This document shows positions 1 to 7,276 of a stretch of DNA of 60,923 nt, in pieces. Position numbers and translations under genes: made by a program. The stretch is from Pseudomonadota bacterium. GTDB lineage: Bacteria > Desulfobacterota > Desulfovibrionia > Desulfovibrionales > Desulfovibrionaceae. The notes under the pieces are model-generated. The model worked only from the letters and a program-made list of their open reading frames with translations, was not told the DNA's origin and ran no database searches. The number at the start of each line of letters is the position of its first letter. Positions within the stretch are counted from its first letter, which is position 1. The stretch covers positions 1 through 60,923 of the forward strand of contig JAEXRD010000099.1 of the NCBI GenBank assembly GCA_023438245.1. Direction: 5' to 3'.

Positions 1-81
1 GCCTGGCCCGGCGCGCCGACGCGGAGCGCGGCGTAGGCCGCGGCAGGGGCAAGTGTCGCAATCAATGTAACGGGAGGAAGT
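1..81. other. Left-edge sequence before the first gene
   Basis: This stretch is too short to assign. One frame is open from the window edge to a TAG at 34-36 and could be the tail of a preceding plus-strand gene, but eleven codons cannot support that. A strong Shine-Dalgarno GGGAGGAAG lies at 72-80, directly ahead of the first complete gene. Confidence 0.3.
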
Positions 82-1722
82 ATGTCTCAGTGGTCCAAAA
101 GCAATGACGTCCTGAACACGGTGAACAGGGGCAATCCCTGCGAGTCGGGCTTGTGCACCCTTTGCCGCGCCGACTGCTCCGGCAAGTGCGAGACCTGGCT
201 TTCCAGCCTGAAAGGCCGCAGCCTACTCTACCCCCGTGATTTCGGCTCCGTGACGGCCGGCAGCAACAACACCTGCCACGTGGGCGTCAGCTACAACTCC
301 CTGCGCATCCAGGGCTACAACTACGGTGCGGACGGCCTGGCCAAGGGCGTGTCCAGCTCGCCCGACAACTGCCTGTTCACCCGGGTGGACCTGGAGACCA
401 GCTTTGGCCGCCAGGACCCCGTGAAGTGCCGCCTGCCGCTCATGACCGGCGCGCTGGGCTCCACCTTCATCGCCGCCAAGTACTGGGACTCCTTCGCCAT
501 CGGCGGCTCGCTCGTGGGCATTCCGGTGGTGGTGGGCGAAAACGTCGTGGGCGTGGACCGCGAGAGCAAGCTCACCGGCAAGAAGATCACCAAGGCCCCG
601 GAGCTGGACCGCCGCGTGGAGACCTACCTGCGCTACAACGACGGCTACGGCGCCATCATCGTGCAGATGAACGTGGAGGACACGCGCAACGGCGTGGCCG
701 AGTACGTCATCGGCAAGTACGGCGACAAGGTCTGCCTGGAGCTCAAGTGGGGCCAGGGCGCCAAGAACATCGGCGGCGAGATCGAGGTGACCAGTCTGGA
801 CTACGCGCTGTTCCTCAAGAAGCGCGGCTACCTGGTTGACCCCGACCCCGAGGACAAGAAGGTCCAGGAGGCCTTCAAGAGCGGCGCCATCCACGGCTTC
901 GCCCGCCACAGCCGCCTGGGCTACACCGACCTTTCCAGCGAGGCCCAGGTGCGCGAGAGCTTCATGGAGTCCGTGGCCTACCTGCGCAAGCTGGGCTACA
1001 AGCGCATCTCGCTCAAGACCGGCTCCTACGGCATGGAAGCCCTGGCCATGAGCATCAAGTACGCCACCGACGCCGGGCTGGACCTCTTGACCATCGACGG
1101 CAGCGGCGGCGGCACGGGCATGAGCCCCTGGAACATGATGGAGACCTGGGGCGTGCCTTCCATCCTGCTGCACGCCAAGGCCCGCGAGTACGCCGCCCTG
1201 CTGGCCGCGCGCGGCCACAAGGTGGTGGACATGAGCCTGGCCGGCGGCTTCGCCCGCGAGGACCACGTGTTCAAGGCCATGGCCCTGGGCGCGCCCTTCG
1301 TGAAGCTGGTGTGCATGGGCCGGGCCATCATGATCCCCGGCTTCGTGGGCGCCAACATCGAGGGCGCGCTGCACCCCGAGCGCCGCGAAAAGGTCTGCGG
1401 CAACTGGGACGCCCTGCCCAAGACCGTGGCCGACCTGGGCAAGAGCCCGGAGCAGATCTTCGCCTGCTACGAGGACGTGAAGAAGCGCGTGGGCGCCAAG
1501 GAGATGAAGAACATCCCCTACGGGGCCATCGCCTTCTGCACCATGGCCGACAAGCTCTCCGCGGGCCTGCAGCAGCTCCTGGCGGGCGCGCGCCGCTTCC
1601 AGCTCGGACAGATCAGCCGCTCCGACATCGCCGCGGCCAACCGCGAGACCGCGCTTGAGACCGGCCTGCCCTTCATCACCGACGTGCAGGACGAGACCGC
1701 CCGGAAGATTCTGGAGTCCTAG
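82..1722 (+). CDS. FMN-binding glutamate synthase family protein (GltB domain 2-like)
   Basis: The 546-residue protein has the FMN-binding TIM-barrel of glutamate synthase. Its glycine-rich segment SGGGTGMSPWN (about residues 340-350) corresponds to the GGTGASP loop of GltS. The N-terminus carries a compact cysteine cluster, C20, C25, C28, C32 and C36, likely a metal or Fe-S site. The cysteine stretch that binds 3Fe-4S in classical GltS is not apparent after the barrel loop; that region instead reads GFVGANIEGAL. There is no glutaminase domain, so it is not a stand-alone glutamate synthase large subunit. It probably works with separate subunits or on another amine or redox reaction. The start is the ATG behind GGGAGGAAG. 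It appears monocistronic, with a strong hairpin terminator just downstream. Confidence 0.85.
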   Translation: MSQWSKSNDVLNTVNRGNPCESGLCTLCRADCSGKCETWLSSLKGRSLLYPRDFGSVTAGSNNTCHVGVSYNSLRIQGYNYGADGLAKGVSSSPDNCLFTRVDLETSFGRQDPVKCRLPLMTGALGSTFIAAKYWDSFAIGGSLVGIPVVVGENVVGVDRESKLTGKKITKAPELDRRVETYLRYNDGYGAIIVQMNVEDTRNGVAEYVIGKYGDKVCLELKWGQGAKNIGGEIEVTSLDYALFLKKRGYLVDPDPEDKKVQEAFKSGAIHGFARHSRLGYTDLSSEAQVRESFMESVAYLRKLGYKRISLKTGSYGMEALAMSIKYATDAGLDLLTIDGSGGGTGMSPWNMMETWGVPSILLHAKAREYAALLAARGHKVVDMSLAGGFAREDHVFKAMALGAPFVKLVCMGRAIMIPGFVGANIEGALHPERREKVCGNWDALPKTVADLGKSPEQIFACYEDVKKRVGAKEMKNIPYGAIAFCTMADKLSAGLQQLLAGARRFQLGQISRSDIAAANRETALETGLPFITDVQDETARKILES

Positions 1723-1734
1723 TCCCCCGATCCC

Positions 1735-1783
1735 GGACCCCTCTCCGCAGTATTTGGGGTGCGCGGAGAGGGGTCCCTTGTTT
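1735..1783 (+). terminator. Rho-independent terminator after the glutamate synthase-like gene
   Basis: A perfect 14-bp inverted repeat pairs 1735-1748 with 1763-1776 around a 14-nt loop. It is followed by CTTGTTT. It lies 12 nt after the stop codon of the upstream gene. Confidence 0.85.
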
Positions 1784-1788
1784 CAGGC

Positions 1789-1817
1789 TTGGCGACATAC
1801 GCCGGGCGTGATAGATT
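1789..1817 (+). promoter_or_regulatory. Putative sigma-70 promoter of the two-component pair
   Basis: TTGGCG at 1789-1794 and TAGATT at 1812-1817 are separated by 17 bp. The predicted transcription start lies about 28 nt before the histidine kinase ATG. The site sits just after the terminator of the preceding gene, which is where a new promoter is expected. Confidence 0.5.
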
Positions 1818-1851
1818 CTGACACATTCCCGAACGCAACCGGAAGCCACCC

Positions 1852-2967
1852 ATGCCAGCCAAACACGAGGCCCCCTCATCCGCCCTTGCCCGGCAACACG
1901 CGCGCGCCGTGCACGACCTGCGCGAGCGCGTGAAGGAGCTGAACTGCCTCTACGGCATCTCGCGCCTGGCGCAAGCCAGGGAGCTGCCCATGGAGGCACT
2001 CATCCGCGAGGTGGCCGCGCTGGTGTGCCAGTCCTGGCAATTCCCGGAGATCGCCTGCGCCCGCATCCAGATCGGCGGGCTGGTCTGCCGCACGCCCAAC
2101 CACGGCCCCTGCGCCGACAGCCAGAAAAGCCCCATCTTCATCCATTCCGAGCACATCGGGGAGATCGAGGTGGGCTACCTGGAGCCGCGCCCGCGCGAGC
2201 ACGAGGGGCCGTTCCTGCTGGAGGAGCGGCACCTCATCGACGCCGTGGCCGACAAGCTCGCACGCCTGGTGCAGGCCAACCGGGCCGAGGCGCAGATGCG
2301 CGTGCTCTCGCGCGAGCTCATCAAGGCCCAGGAGACGGAACGGCTGCGCATCGCCACCGAGCTGCACGACCACCTGGCCCAGGACCTGGCGGCCATCAAG
2401 CTGGAGCTGGGCGGCATCGAGGAGCTCTCCCGCGCCGCCAACCCGGCCCTGGCCAGCGGCATCACCAAGCTGACCCGGCAGCTGTCCAAGACCATCACCG
2501 GCATCCGCGACCTGGCCTACGACCTGCTGCCCCCCGGCCTGGAGGATCTGGGCCTGGTGACGACGCTGTCGCACTACTGCACGGACTTCGCCAAGCGCAG
2601 CGGACTGGCCGTGGACTATTTCGCCGACGGCATGGACGGCGTGCGCCTGGATTTCGAGAGCCAGATCAACCTGTACCGGCTGGTGCAGGAGGCCCTGACC
2701 AACGTGCGCAAGCACGCCCAGGCCAACCGGGTCACGGTCAAGCTCATCTGCTCGCACCCCAGCGTCATCCTGCGCATCGAGGACGACGGGCGCGGGGTGG
2801 ACATCGACAAGCGCATGGACGAGTTCTACCAGGCCAAGCGCCTGGGCATATGGGGCATGCGGGAGCGGGCGCGCCTGCTGGGCGGGCGCATCGCCCTCAA
2901 GTCCCGCCCCGGCCGGGGCATGCGCATCCACATCGAGATCCCCATCCGAGGTGTTCATGGCGCCTAG
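1852..2967 (+). CDS. Soluble NarL-family sensor histidine kinase
   Basis: The 371-residue kinase has no membrane segment, so it senses a cytoplasmic signal or a partner protein. An N-terminal GAF-like region (about 30-145) holds several cysteines. It is followed by a HisKA_3 dimerisation domain with phospho-acceptor H172 in the ELHDHLAQDL motif. A C-terminal HATPase follows, with EALTNVRKHA (N box), EDDGRGVD (G1) and GIWGMRERA (G2). It is translationally coupled to the response regulator downstream; the coding regions overlap by 11 bp. It has the domain arrangement of LiaS/DegS/NarX-class kinases. The signal sensed is unknown. Confidence 0.9.
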   Translation: MPAKHEAPSSALARQHARAVHDLRERVKELNCLYGISRLAQARELPMEALIREVAALVCQSWQFPEIACARIQIGGLVCRTPNHGPCADSQKSPIFIHSEHIGEIEVGYLEPRPREHEGPFLLEERHLIDAVADKLARLVQANRAEAQMRVLSRELIKAQETERLRIATELHDHLAQDLAAIKLELGGIEELSRAANPALASGITKLTRQLSKTITGIRDLAYDLLPPGLEDLGLVTTLSHYCTDFAKRSGLAVDYFADGMDGVRLDFESQINLYRLVQEALTNVRKHAQANRVTVKLICSHPSVILRIEDDGRGVDIDKRMDEFYQAKRLGIWGMRERARLLGGRIALKSRPGRGMRIHIEIPIRGVHGA

Positions 2968-3625
2968 ACACAGAATCCTGGTCATCGACGACCACCCCAT
3001 GGTCCGCGACGGAATCACGTCCATCGTCCGGTCCAGCCCGGGCTACGAGATAGTGGGCGAGGCCGGAACCGGGGCCGAGGGCCTGAGCCTGGCCAGAAGC
3101 CTGCAGCCGGACATCGCCATCGTGGACATCTCCCTGCCCGACGGCAACGGCATCGACCTGACCCGGAACATCCTGGACCACGCCCCCGGCTGCCGGGTGC
3201 TGGTGCTCAGCATGCACTCCAAGATCGACTTCATCGTCAAGGCCTTCCAGGCCGGGGCCTCGGCCTTCCTGGCCAAGGACTCCAGCCGCGAGCAGCTGCT
3301 GCACGCCCTGGAGGCCGCGGTTTCGGGCAGGCAGTACCTCGACGGCTCGCTCTCGCCCCGGGTCATGAGCGAGCTGCTGGCGCGCTCCGGCACGGAGCCG
3401 CGCATGGCCGACGCCTCCTACAACTCGCTCACCCGCCGCGAGCAGCAGATCCTGCGCATGCTGGCCGAGGGCATGGCCCCGCCGGACATCGCCGAGCGGC
3501 TGTTCATCTCGCGCAAGACGGTGGAGAACCACCGCACCAACCTGCTGAACAAACTGGGCATCAAGAGCCCGGTGGAGCTGGTGCGCTACGCCGCGCGCAT
3601 GGGCCTCATCGACCTCGACGTCTGA
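2957..3625 (+). CDS. NarL/FixJ-family response regulator
   Basis: The 222-residue protein has a receiver domain (acidic pair D11-D12, phospho-acceptor D57 in IVDISLPDG, switch lysine in FLAKDSS). A LuxR-type helix-turn-helix follows, with LTRREQQILRMLAEGM, IAERLFISRKTVENH and NLLNKLGIKSP. The start is the ATG at 2957, 5 nt after GAGG. A GTG at 2951 lies inside that Shine-Dalgarno region and is less likely. It is the cognate partner of the overlapping HisKA_3 kinase. The target promoters are not identifiable here. Confidence 0.92.
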   Translation: MAPRHRILVIDDHPMVRDGITSIVRSSPGYEIVGEAGTGAEGLSLARSLQPDIAIVDISLPDGNGIDLTRNILDHAPGCRVLVLSMHSKIDFIVKAFQAGASAFLAKDSSREQLLHALEAAVSGRQYLDGSLSPRVMSELLARSGTEPRMADASYNSLTRREQQILRMLAEGMAPPDIAERLFISRKTVENHRTNLLNKLGIKSPVELVRYAARMGLIDLDV

Positions 3626-3639
3626 GGCCCGGAGCCGGG

Positions 3640-5790
3640 CTACCCTTCCGGCGAGCCTGCCTGGCCATTGGCCGGGCCATTGGCCGGGCCACGGTCCGGA
3701 ACGCGCAACGTCACCGTGGTGCCGCCCTCCTCGCTGGTCTCCATGCCGACGCTGCCGCCCATGGCCCGGGCCATGAGCCTGGCGCTGTAGGTGCCCATGC
3801 CCGTGCCGCCCACCTTGCCGAAGGTGGCGTACCTCTCGAAGAACCGGGAGCGCATGTCCTGCGGCACGGCGCGTGGATTCCACACGCTGACCTCGGCCAG
3901 GCCGCCCTCCCGCCGGACCTCGACGCGCACCGGATCGTCCGCGCCCCCGGCCTCCAGGGCGTTGGTCAGGATGTTCATCAGCGCGATGTCAAACAGCACC
4001 GGGTCGGTGCGCACCACGAAACCGTCCTCGCCCGGCGTCACGCTCACACGACCCCTGGCCACGTTCCGGCACACGGCCAGCAGCTCCACGTTGTGGAGCA
4101 CGGCCTGCACCGGGCGGCACTCGCCCACGGCGGGCGCGTAGTCGCCGGACTCGATCTTGTGCAGCGCCAGGGTGGCGTTGATGTTCTGCATCATGCGGCT
4201 TGCGGTGTGGTGCAGCACCAGCAGGGCGTCGCGGTGCTCCTCGCACAGCCGCGCATCCTCGCTCAGGAGCTTGGGCAGGGTGATGAAGGCCGAGAGCGGG
4301 GCCTTCAGGTCATGGCGCATGATCAGCTCGACGTCGGCCCGGATGCGCTCCAGCCGCCGCAGCTCCGTGACGTCGTGGATGGAGGAGGCCACCAGCCGCC
4401 TGCCCTCCACCTGGATGGTGCTGGTGTGCACCTCAACGTCGCGCAGCTCGCCGCTGGCCAGCCTGTGCCGGAAGCGGAACAGATTCTTGGCCATGGCCGC
4501 GGCCTGGCGCAGTTCCTCCAGCGTCTGCTCCCGGGGCAGGGTGTTGATGTCGGTGACGTGCATGCCCTTGAGCGCCTGGCCGTAGCCGTAGAACTGCACG
4601 GCGGCCTCGTTGGCGTCCACGATGCGCCCGTCCTCGGGATCGGCTATCAGGCGCACGGACTCCGCGCTGGAGAAAAAGGCCTTGTAGCGCTCCTTGCTCT
4701 CGCGCAGGGCGGCGGTCATGCTCCGGGCCAGCCCTTCGGCCCTGGCGCGGGTGTGCCGCTGCGACAGCAGCACCAGCGCCAGAAGCAGGCTGATGGACAG
4801 GCCGCCGGCCAGCACCAGCGTGCCCGCGTGGCGCTCGAAGGCCGTGTCGGCATAGTGCCGGGAGAGGATGCGCAGGGTCCAGGAGCGCCCGAACACTTCA
4901 AAGGTCCGCACGCTCTCGACGGTCCCCTCCCCCGGCGCAAGCTCGTCCAGGTTGGCGCTGGCGAAGTACAGGCGGTCCGCGTCGTCCCGCCCGCCGTCGT
5001 AGAGCCGGAACCCGGCCGCCTTCGGACTCCGCGCCTCCAGCGAGCGCATGAAGTCCCGCATGCGGAAGGCGCTGGTGACGAAGCCGACCAGGGCCCGGCG
5101 CCTCTCCTGCGGCGTAAAGACCGGCGCACCCGGCGCGTACACCGGCAGGCACATGAGAAAGCCGTCCCTTTCCTGGCCGCCCGCGTCCTGGACCAGCCGC
5201 AGCTGCCCGGTGATGGTGGTGGCTCCTGTCTCGGCCGCACGCTCCAGGGCCTCCCGGCGCGTCTGCTCCGAGAACAGGTCGAACCCGATGACCCTGCGGT
5301 TGGCCTCGTCCATGGGCTCCATGCAGGCAACCGGAGCCGACACGCCCCGGGGCGCAGGCCAGATGGCGGAGTCCGGCCCCCACTTCGCGCGCAGGCGTTC
5401 CAGGGCGGCGTGCCGGACATCCGCCGGAACCAGCGGCGCAACGCTGATGCCCAGCACGCCGGGGTATTGCCGCTGCAGGTCCAGGCGCTCCACGTAGGAG
5501 CGCCAGAAGGCCCGGTCCAGGTCCGGACTCAGCGTGGCCGTGGCCCGCGCGCCCTTGAGCACCAGTTCGTAGTCCTGCAACCGGTCCTGGATCAGGTGGA
5601 TGAGCTCCCTGGCCTGGATTTCGTGCATTTCCTGGCCGTGCGCCTCCAGGGCGGACTGGACCGAACGCGCGAGAAGCATGGTGGCAAAGGCGCAAACGGC
5701 GAACAGGACGGCGATTGAGGCGTTGGAGAACCAGGCGTGTCCTGAAGCGGGCCTGCGCCCTTCCGGGAACCCGCCGACGTGATCGTTCAT
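3640..5790 (-). CDS. CHASE-PAS membrane histidine kinase
   Basis: The 716-residue kinase has a first membrane helix near residues 24-42. A periplasmic CHASE domain (about 75-270, LQRQYPGVLGISVAPL) follows, then a second helix (LVLAGGLSISLLLALVLLS) and a PAS domain (FFSSAESVRLIADPEDG to IHDVTEL). The HisKA box is unusual, reading LIMRHDLKAPLSAF with the phosphoacceptor His. The HATPase includes LMNILTNALEAG and GGTGMGTYSARLMARAMGG. CHASE domains bind small extracellular ligands in known family members; the ligand here is unknown. The C-terminus ends in a short repeated GPANGPANG tail encoded by a tandem DNA repeat at about 3660-3690. The gene is convergent with the response regulator, 14 bp apart, and has no receiver partner of its own adjacent. 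Confidence 0.9.
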   Translation of the reverse strand: MNDHVGGFPEGRRPASGHAWFSNASIAVLFAVCAFATMLLARSVQSALEAHGQEMHEIQARELIHLIQDRLQDYELVLKGARATATLSPDLDRAFWRSYVERLDLQRQYPGVLGISVAPLVPADVRHAALERLRAKWGPDSAIWPAPRGVSAPVACMEPMDEANRRVIGFDLFSEQTRREALERAAETGATTITGQLRLVQDAGGQERDGFLMCLPVYAPGAPVFTPQERRRALVGFVTSAFRMRDFMRSLEARSPKAAGFRLYDGGRDDADRLYFASANLDELAPGEGTVESVRTFEVFGRSWTLRILSRHYADTAFERHAGTLVLAGGLSISLLLALVLLSQRHTRARAEGLARSMTAALRESKERYKAFFSSAESVRLIADPEDGRIVDANEAAVQFYGYGQALKGMHVTDINTLPREQTLEELRQAAAMAKNLFRFRHRLASGELRDVEVHTSTIQVEGRRLVASSIHDVTELRRLERIRADVELIMRHDLKAPLSAFITLPKLLSEDARLCEEHRDALLVLHHTASRMMQNINATLALHKIESGDYAPAVGECRPVQAVLHNVELLAVCRNVARGRVSVTPGEDGFVVRTDPVLFDIALMNILTNALEAGGADDPVRVEVRREGGLAEVSVWNPRAVPQDMRSRFFERYATFGKVGGTGMGTYSARLMARAMGGSVGMETSEEGGTTVTLRVPDRGPANGPANGQAGSPEG

Positions 5791-6163
5791 GCTCCTCCGA
5801 CATGCAAAGCCGTGCGCCAGCGTGTTGGCCTTGGCGCAGTAGGGACGCCGAGCGAAGAAAGGGGGGGGAGGTGCGGCGAAGAACTGCGCCGGCTTTGATC
5901 GCTCTGCTCACCCTGGGCCGTGGCGCCAGGGCGTGCGGAACATGGAGCAAGAGAGAAAAAGAGTCAATACTGATTTGCTGGTATATTTTTGATTCGTAGC
6001 ACTGAGCCGCAGCCGCCACCGCGTCCCGGTCCCACTCTTGCTTTTCCCGTTATTTCGGACAATAAGAACATTGAATGGCACTTCACGGCGCAGGCCCGAT
6101 CCGTCGGCCCGGCCCGCGCCCCTGCCCGCACGCACAACCCGCCGACGGCCCTGCGAGGGAGCC
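5791..6163. other. Divergent intergenic region between CHASE kinase and GH5 gene
   Basis: This 373-bp gap holds no convincing gene. A relatively AT-rich stretch at about 5940-6000 contains a plausible minus-strand promoter, annotated separately. On the plus side the clearest element is the GAGGGAG ribosome site at 6155-6161. TTGCTT near 6040 followed by AATAAG 17 bp later is a weak promoter candidate for the GH5 gene. Confidence 0.5.
5939..5967 (-). promoter_or_regulatory. Putative promoter of the CHASE histidine kinase
   Basis: Read on the minus strand, TTGACT (5967-5962) is followed after 17 bp by CATGTT (5944-5939). The -35 match is good and the -10 match only partial. The implied leader is about 140 nt. 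Confidence 0.35.
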
Positions 6164-7273
6164 ATGAGCGCAAGCGCACACCCCGCCCGCATCCGCGGCG
6201 TCAACCTGGGCGGCTGGCTGCTGCTGGAAAAGTGGATGGCCCCCAGCCTGTTCGACGGGCTGGAAGCCACGGACGAGACCACCTGGTGCGCCGAGCTGGG
6301 CGACCGCGCCCCGGAGCGCCTGCGCGCCCACTGGAACAGGTTCATCACCCGCGAGGATTTCGCCTGGCTGGCCGAGCGCGGCGTCAACTGCGTGCGCATC
6401 CCGGTGGGCCACTGGCTCTTCGGCCCGCCCTACCCCTACCACGAGAAGTACGGCCAGAATCCGCACCCCTTCGTCACCGGCGGGCTGGACGTGCTGGACC
6501 GGGCCTTCGGCTGGGCCAATGAGTTCGGGCTGCGCGTGCTGCTGGACCTGCACGCCGCCCCCGGCTGCCAGAACGGCTTCGACAACGGCGGCATCATGAA
6601 CGTGGTGGAGTGGCACACCAAGGAGGAGTACATCGCGCACTCCGTGGCCACCCTGGGCCGCCTGGCCGAGCGCTACCGCGCCGAGCCCATGCTCTGGGGC
6701 ATCGAGGTGCTGAACGAACCGCGCTGGGACATCCCCACCGAAATCTTGAAGGACTACACCCTGCGCGGCTACGAGGCCATCCGCGCCCACTGCCCGGCGG
6801 ACAGCGTGGCCGTGGTGTTCCACGACGGCTTCCGCCCCCACACCGAGTACCTGGGCTTCATGCAGCCCCCCACCCACCACAACGTGGTCTACGACATCCA
6901 CCGCTACCAGTGCTTCAGCCGCGAGGACCTGGACATGGACATCCACGGCCACCTGCGCAAGTCCGGCGTGGAGTGGGGCCAGGAGGCCCACGAGATCAAC
7001 ACGGAGCTCAAGCTGCCCACCGTGGTGGGCGAGTGGAGCCTGGGGCTGAACCTGGAGGTGGTGTCGCTGTGGGCCGAGGGGCCCTACGACCATGCGCTCA
7101 CGGGCATGAGCGAGTTCGCCCGCGACCTGGCCTACCGGGCTTACGGAGCAGCCCAGCTGCTCACCTACGAGCGCTACAAGGGCTGGTTCTTCTGGAGCTA
7201 CCGCACCGAGACCACGCCGGAGTGGTGCTTCCGCGACTGCGTGGAGCGCGGCTGGCTGCCGGACAGGTACTAG
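6164..7273 (+). CDS. Glycoside hydrolase family 5 protein (exo-beta-glucanase-like)
   Basis: The 369-residue protein is a GH5 TIM barrel. It starts RGVNLGGWLLLEKWM, a signature shared with exo-1,3-beta-glucanases. It shows LLDLHAAPGCQNGFDNGG and the acid/base glutamate in GIEVLNEPRW. The probable nucleophile glutamate lies in VVGEWSLGL near the end of the barrel. No signal peptide or carbohydrate-binding module is visible, so it should act in the cytoplasm. The start is the ATG behind GAGGGAG; the frame stays open upstream but has no ribosome site there. Substrate is inferred only at the level of beta-glucan or beta-glucoside. It is convergent with the next gene, 3 bp apart. Confidence 0.85.
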   Translation: MSASAHPARIRGVNLGGWLLLEKWMAPSLFDGLEATDETTWCAELGDRAPERLRAHWNRFITREDFAWLAERGVNCVRIPVGHWLFGPPYPYHEKYGQNPHPFVTGGLDVLDRAFGWANEFGLRVLLDLHAAPGCQNGFDNGGIMNVVEWHTKEEYIAHSVATLGRLAERYRAEPMLWGIEVLNEPRWDIPTEILKDYTLRGYEAIRAHCPADSVAVVFHDGFRPHTEYLGFMQPPTHHNVVYDIHRYQCFSREDLDMDIHGHLRKSGVEWGQEAHEINTELKLPTVVGEWSLGLNLEVVSLWAEGPYDHALTGMSEFARDLAYRAYGAAQLLTYERYKGWFFWSYRTETTPEWCFRDCVERGWLPDRY

Positions 7274-7276
7274 GCC

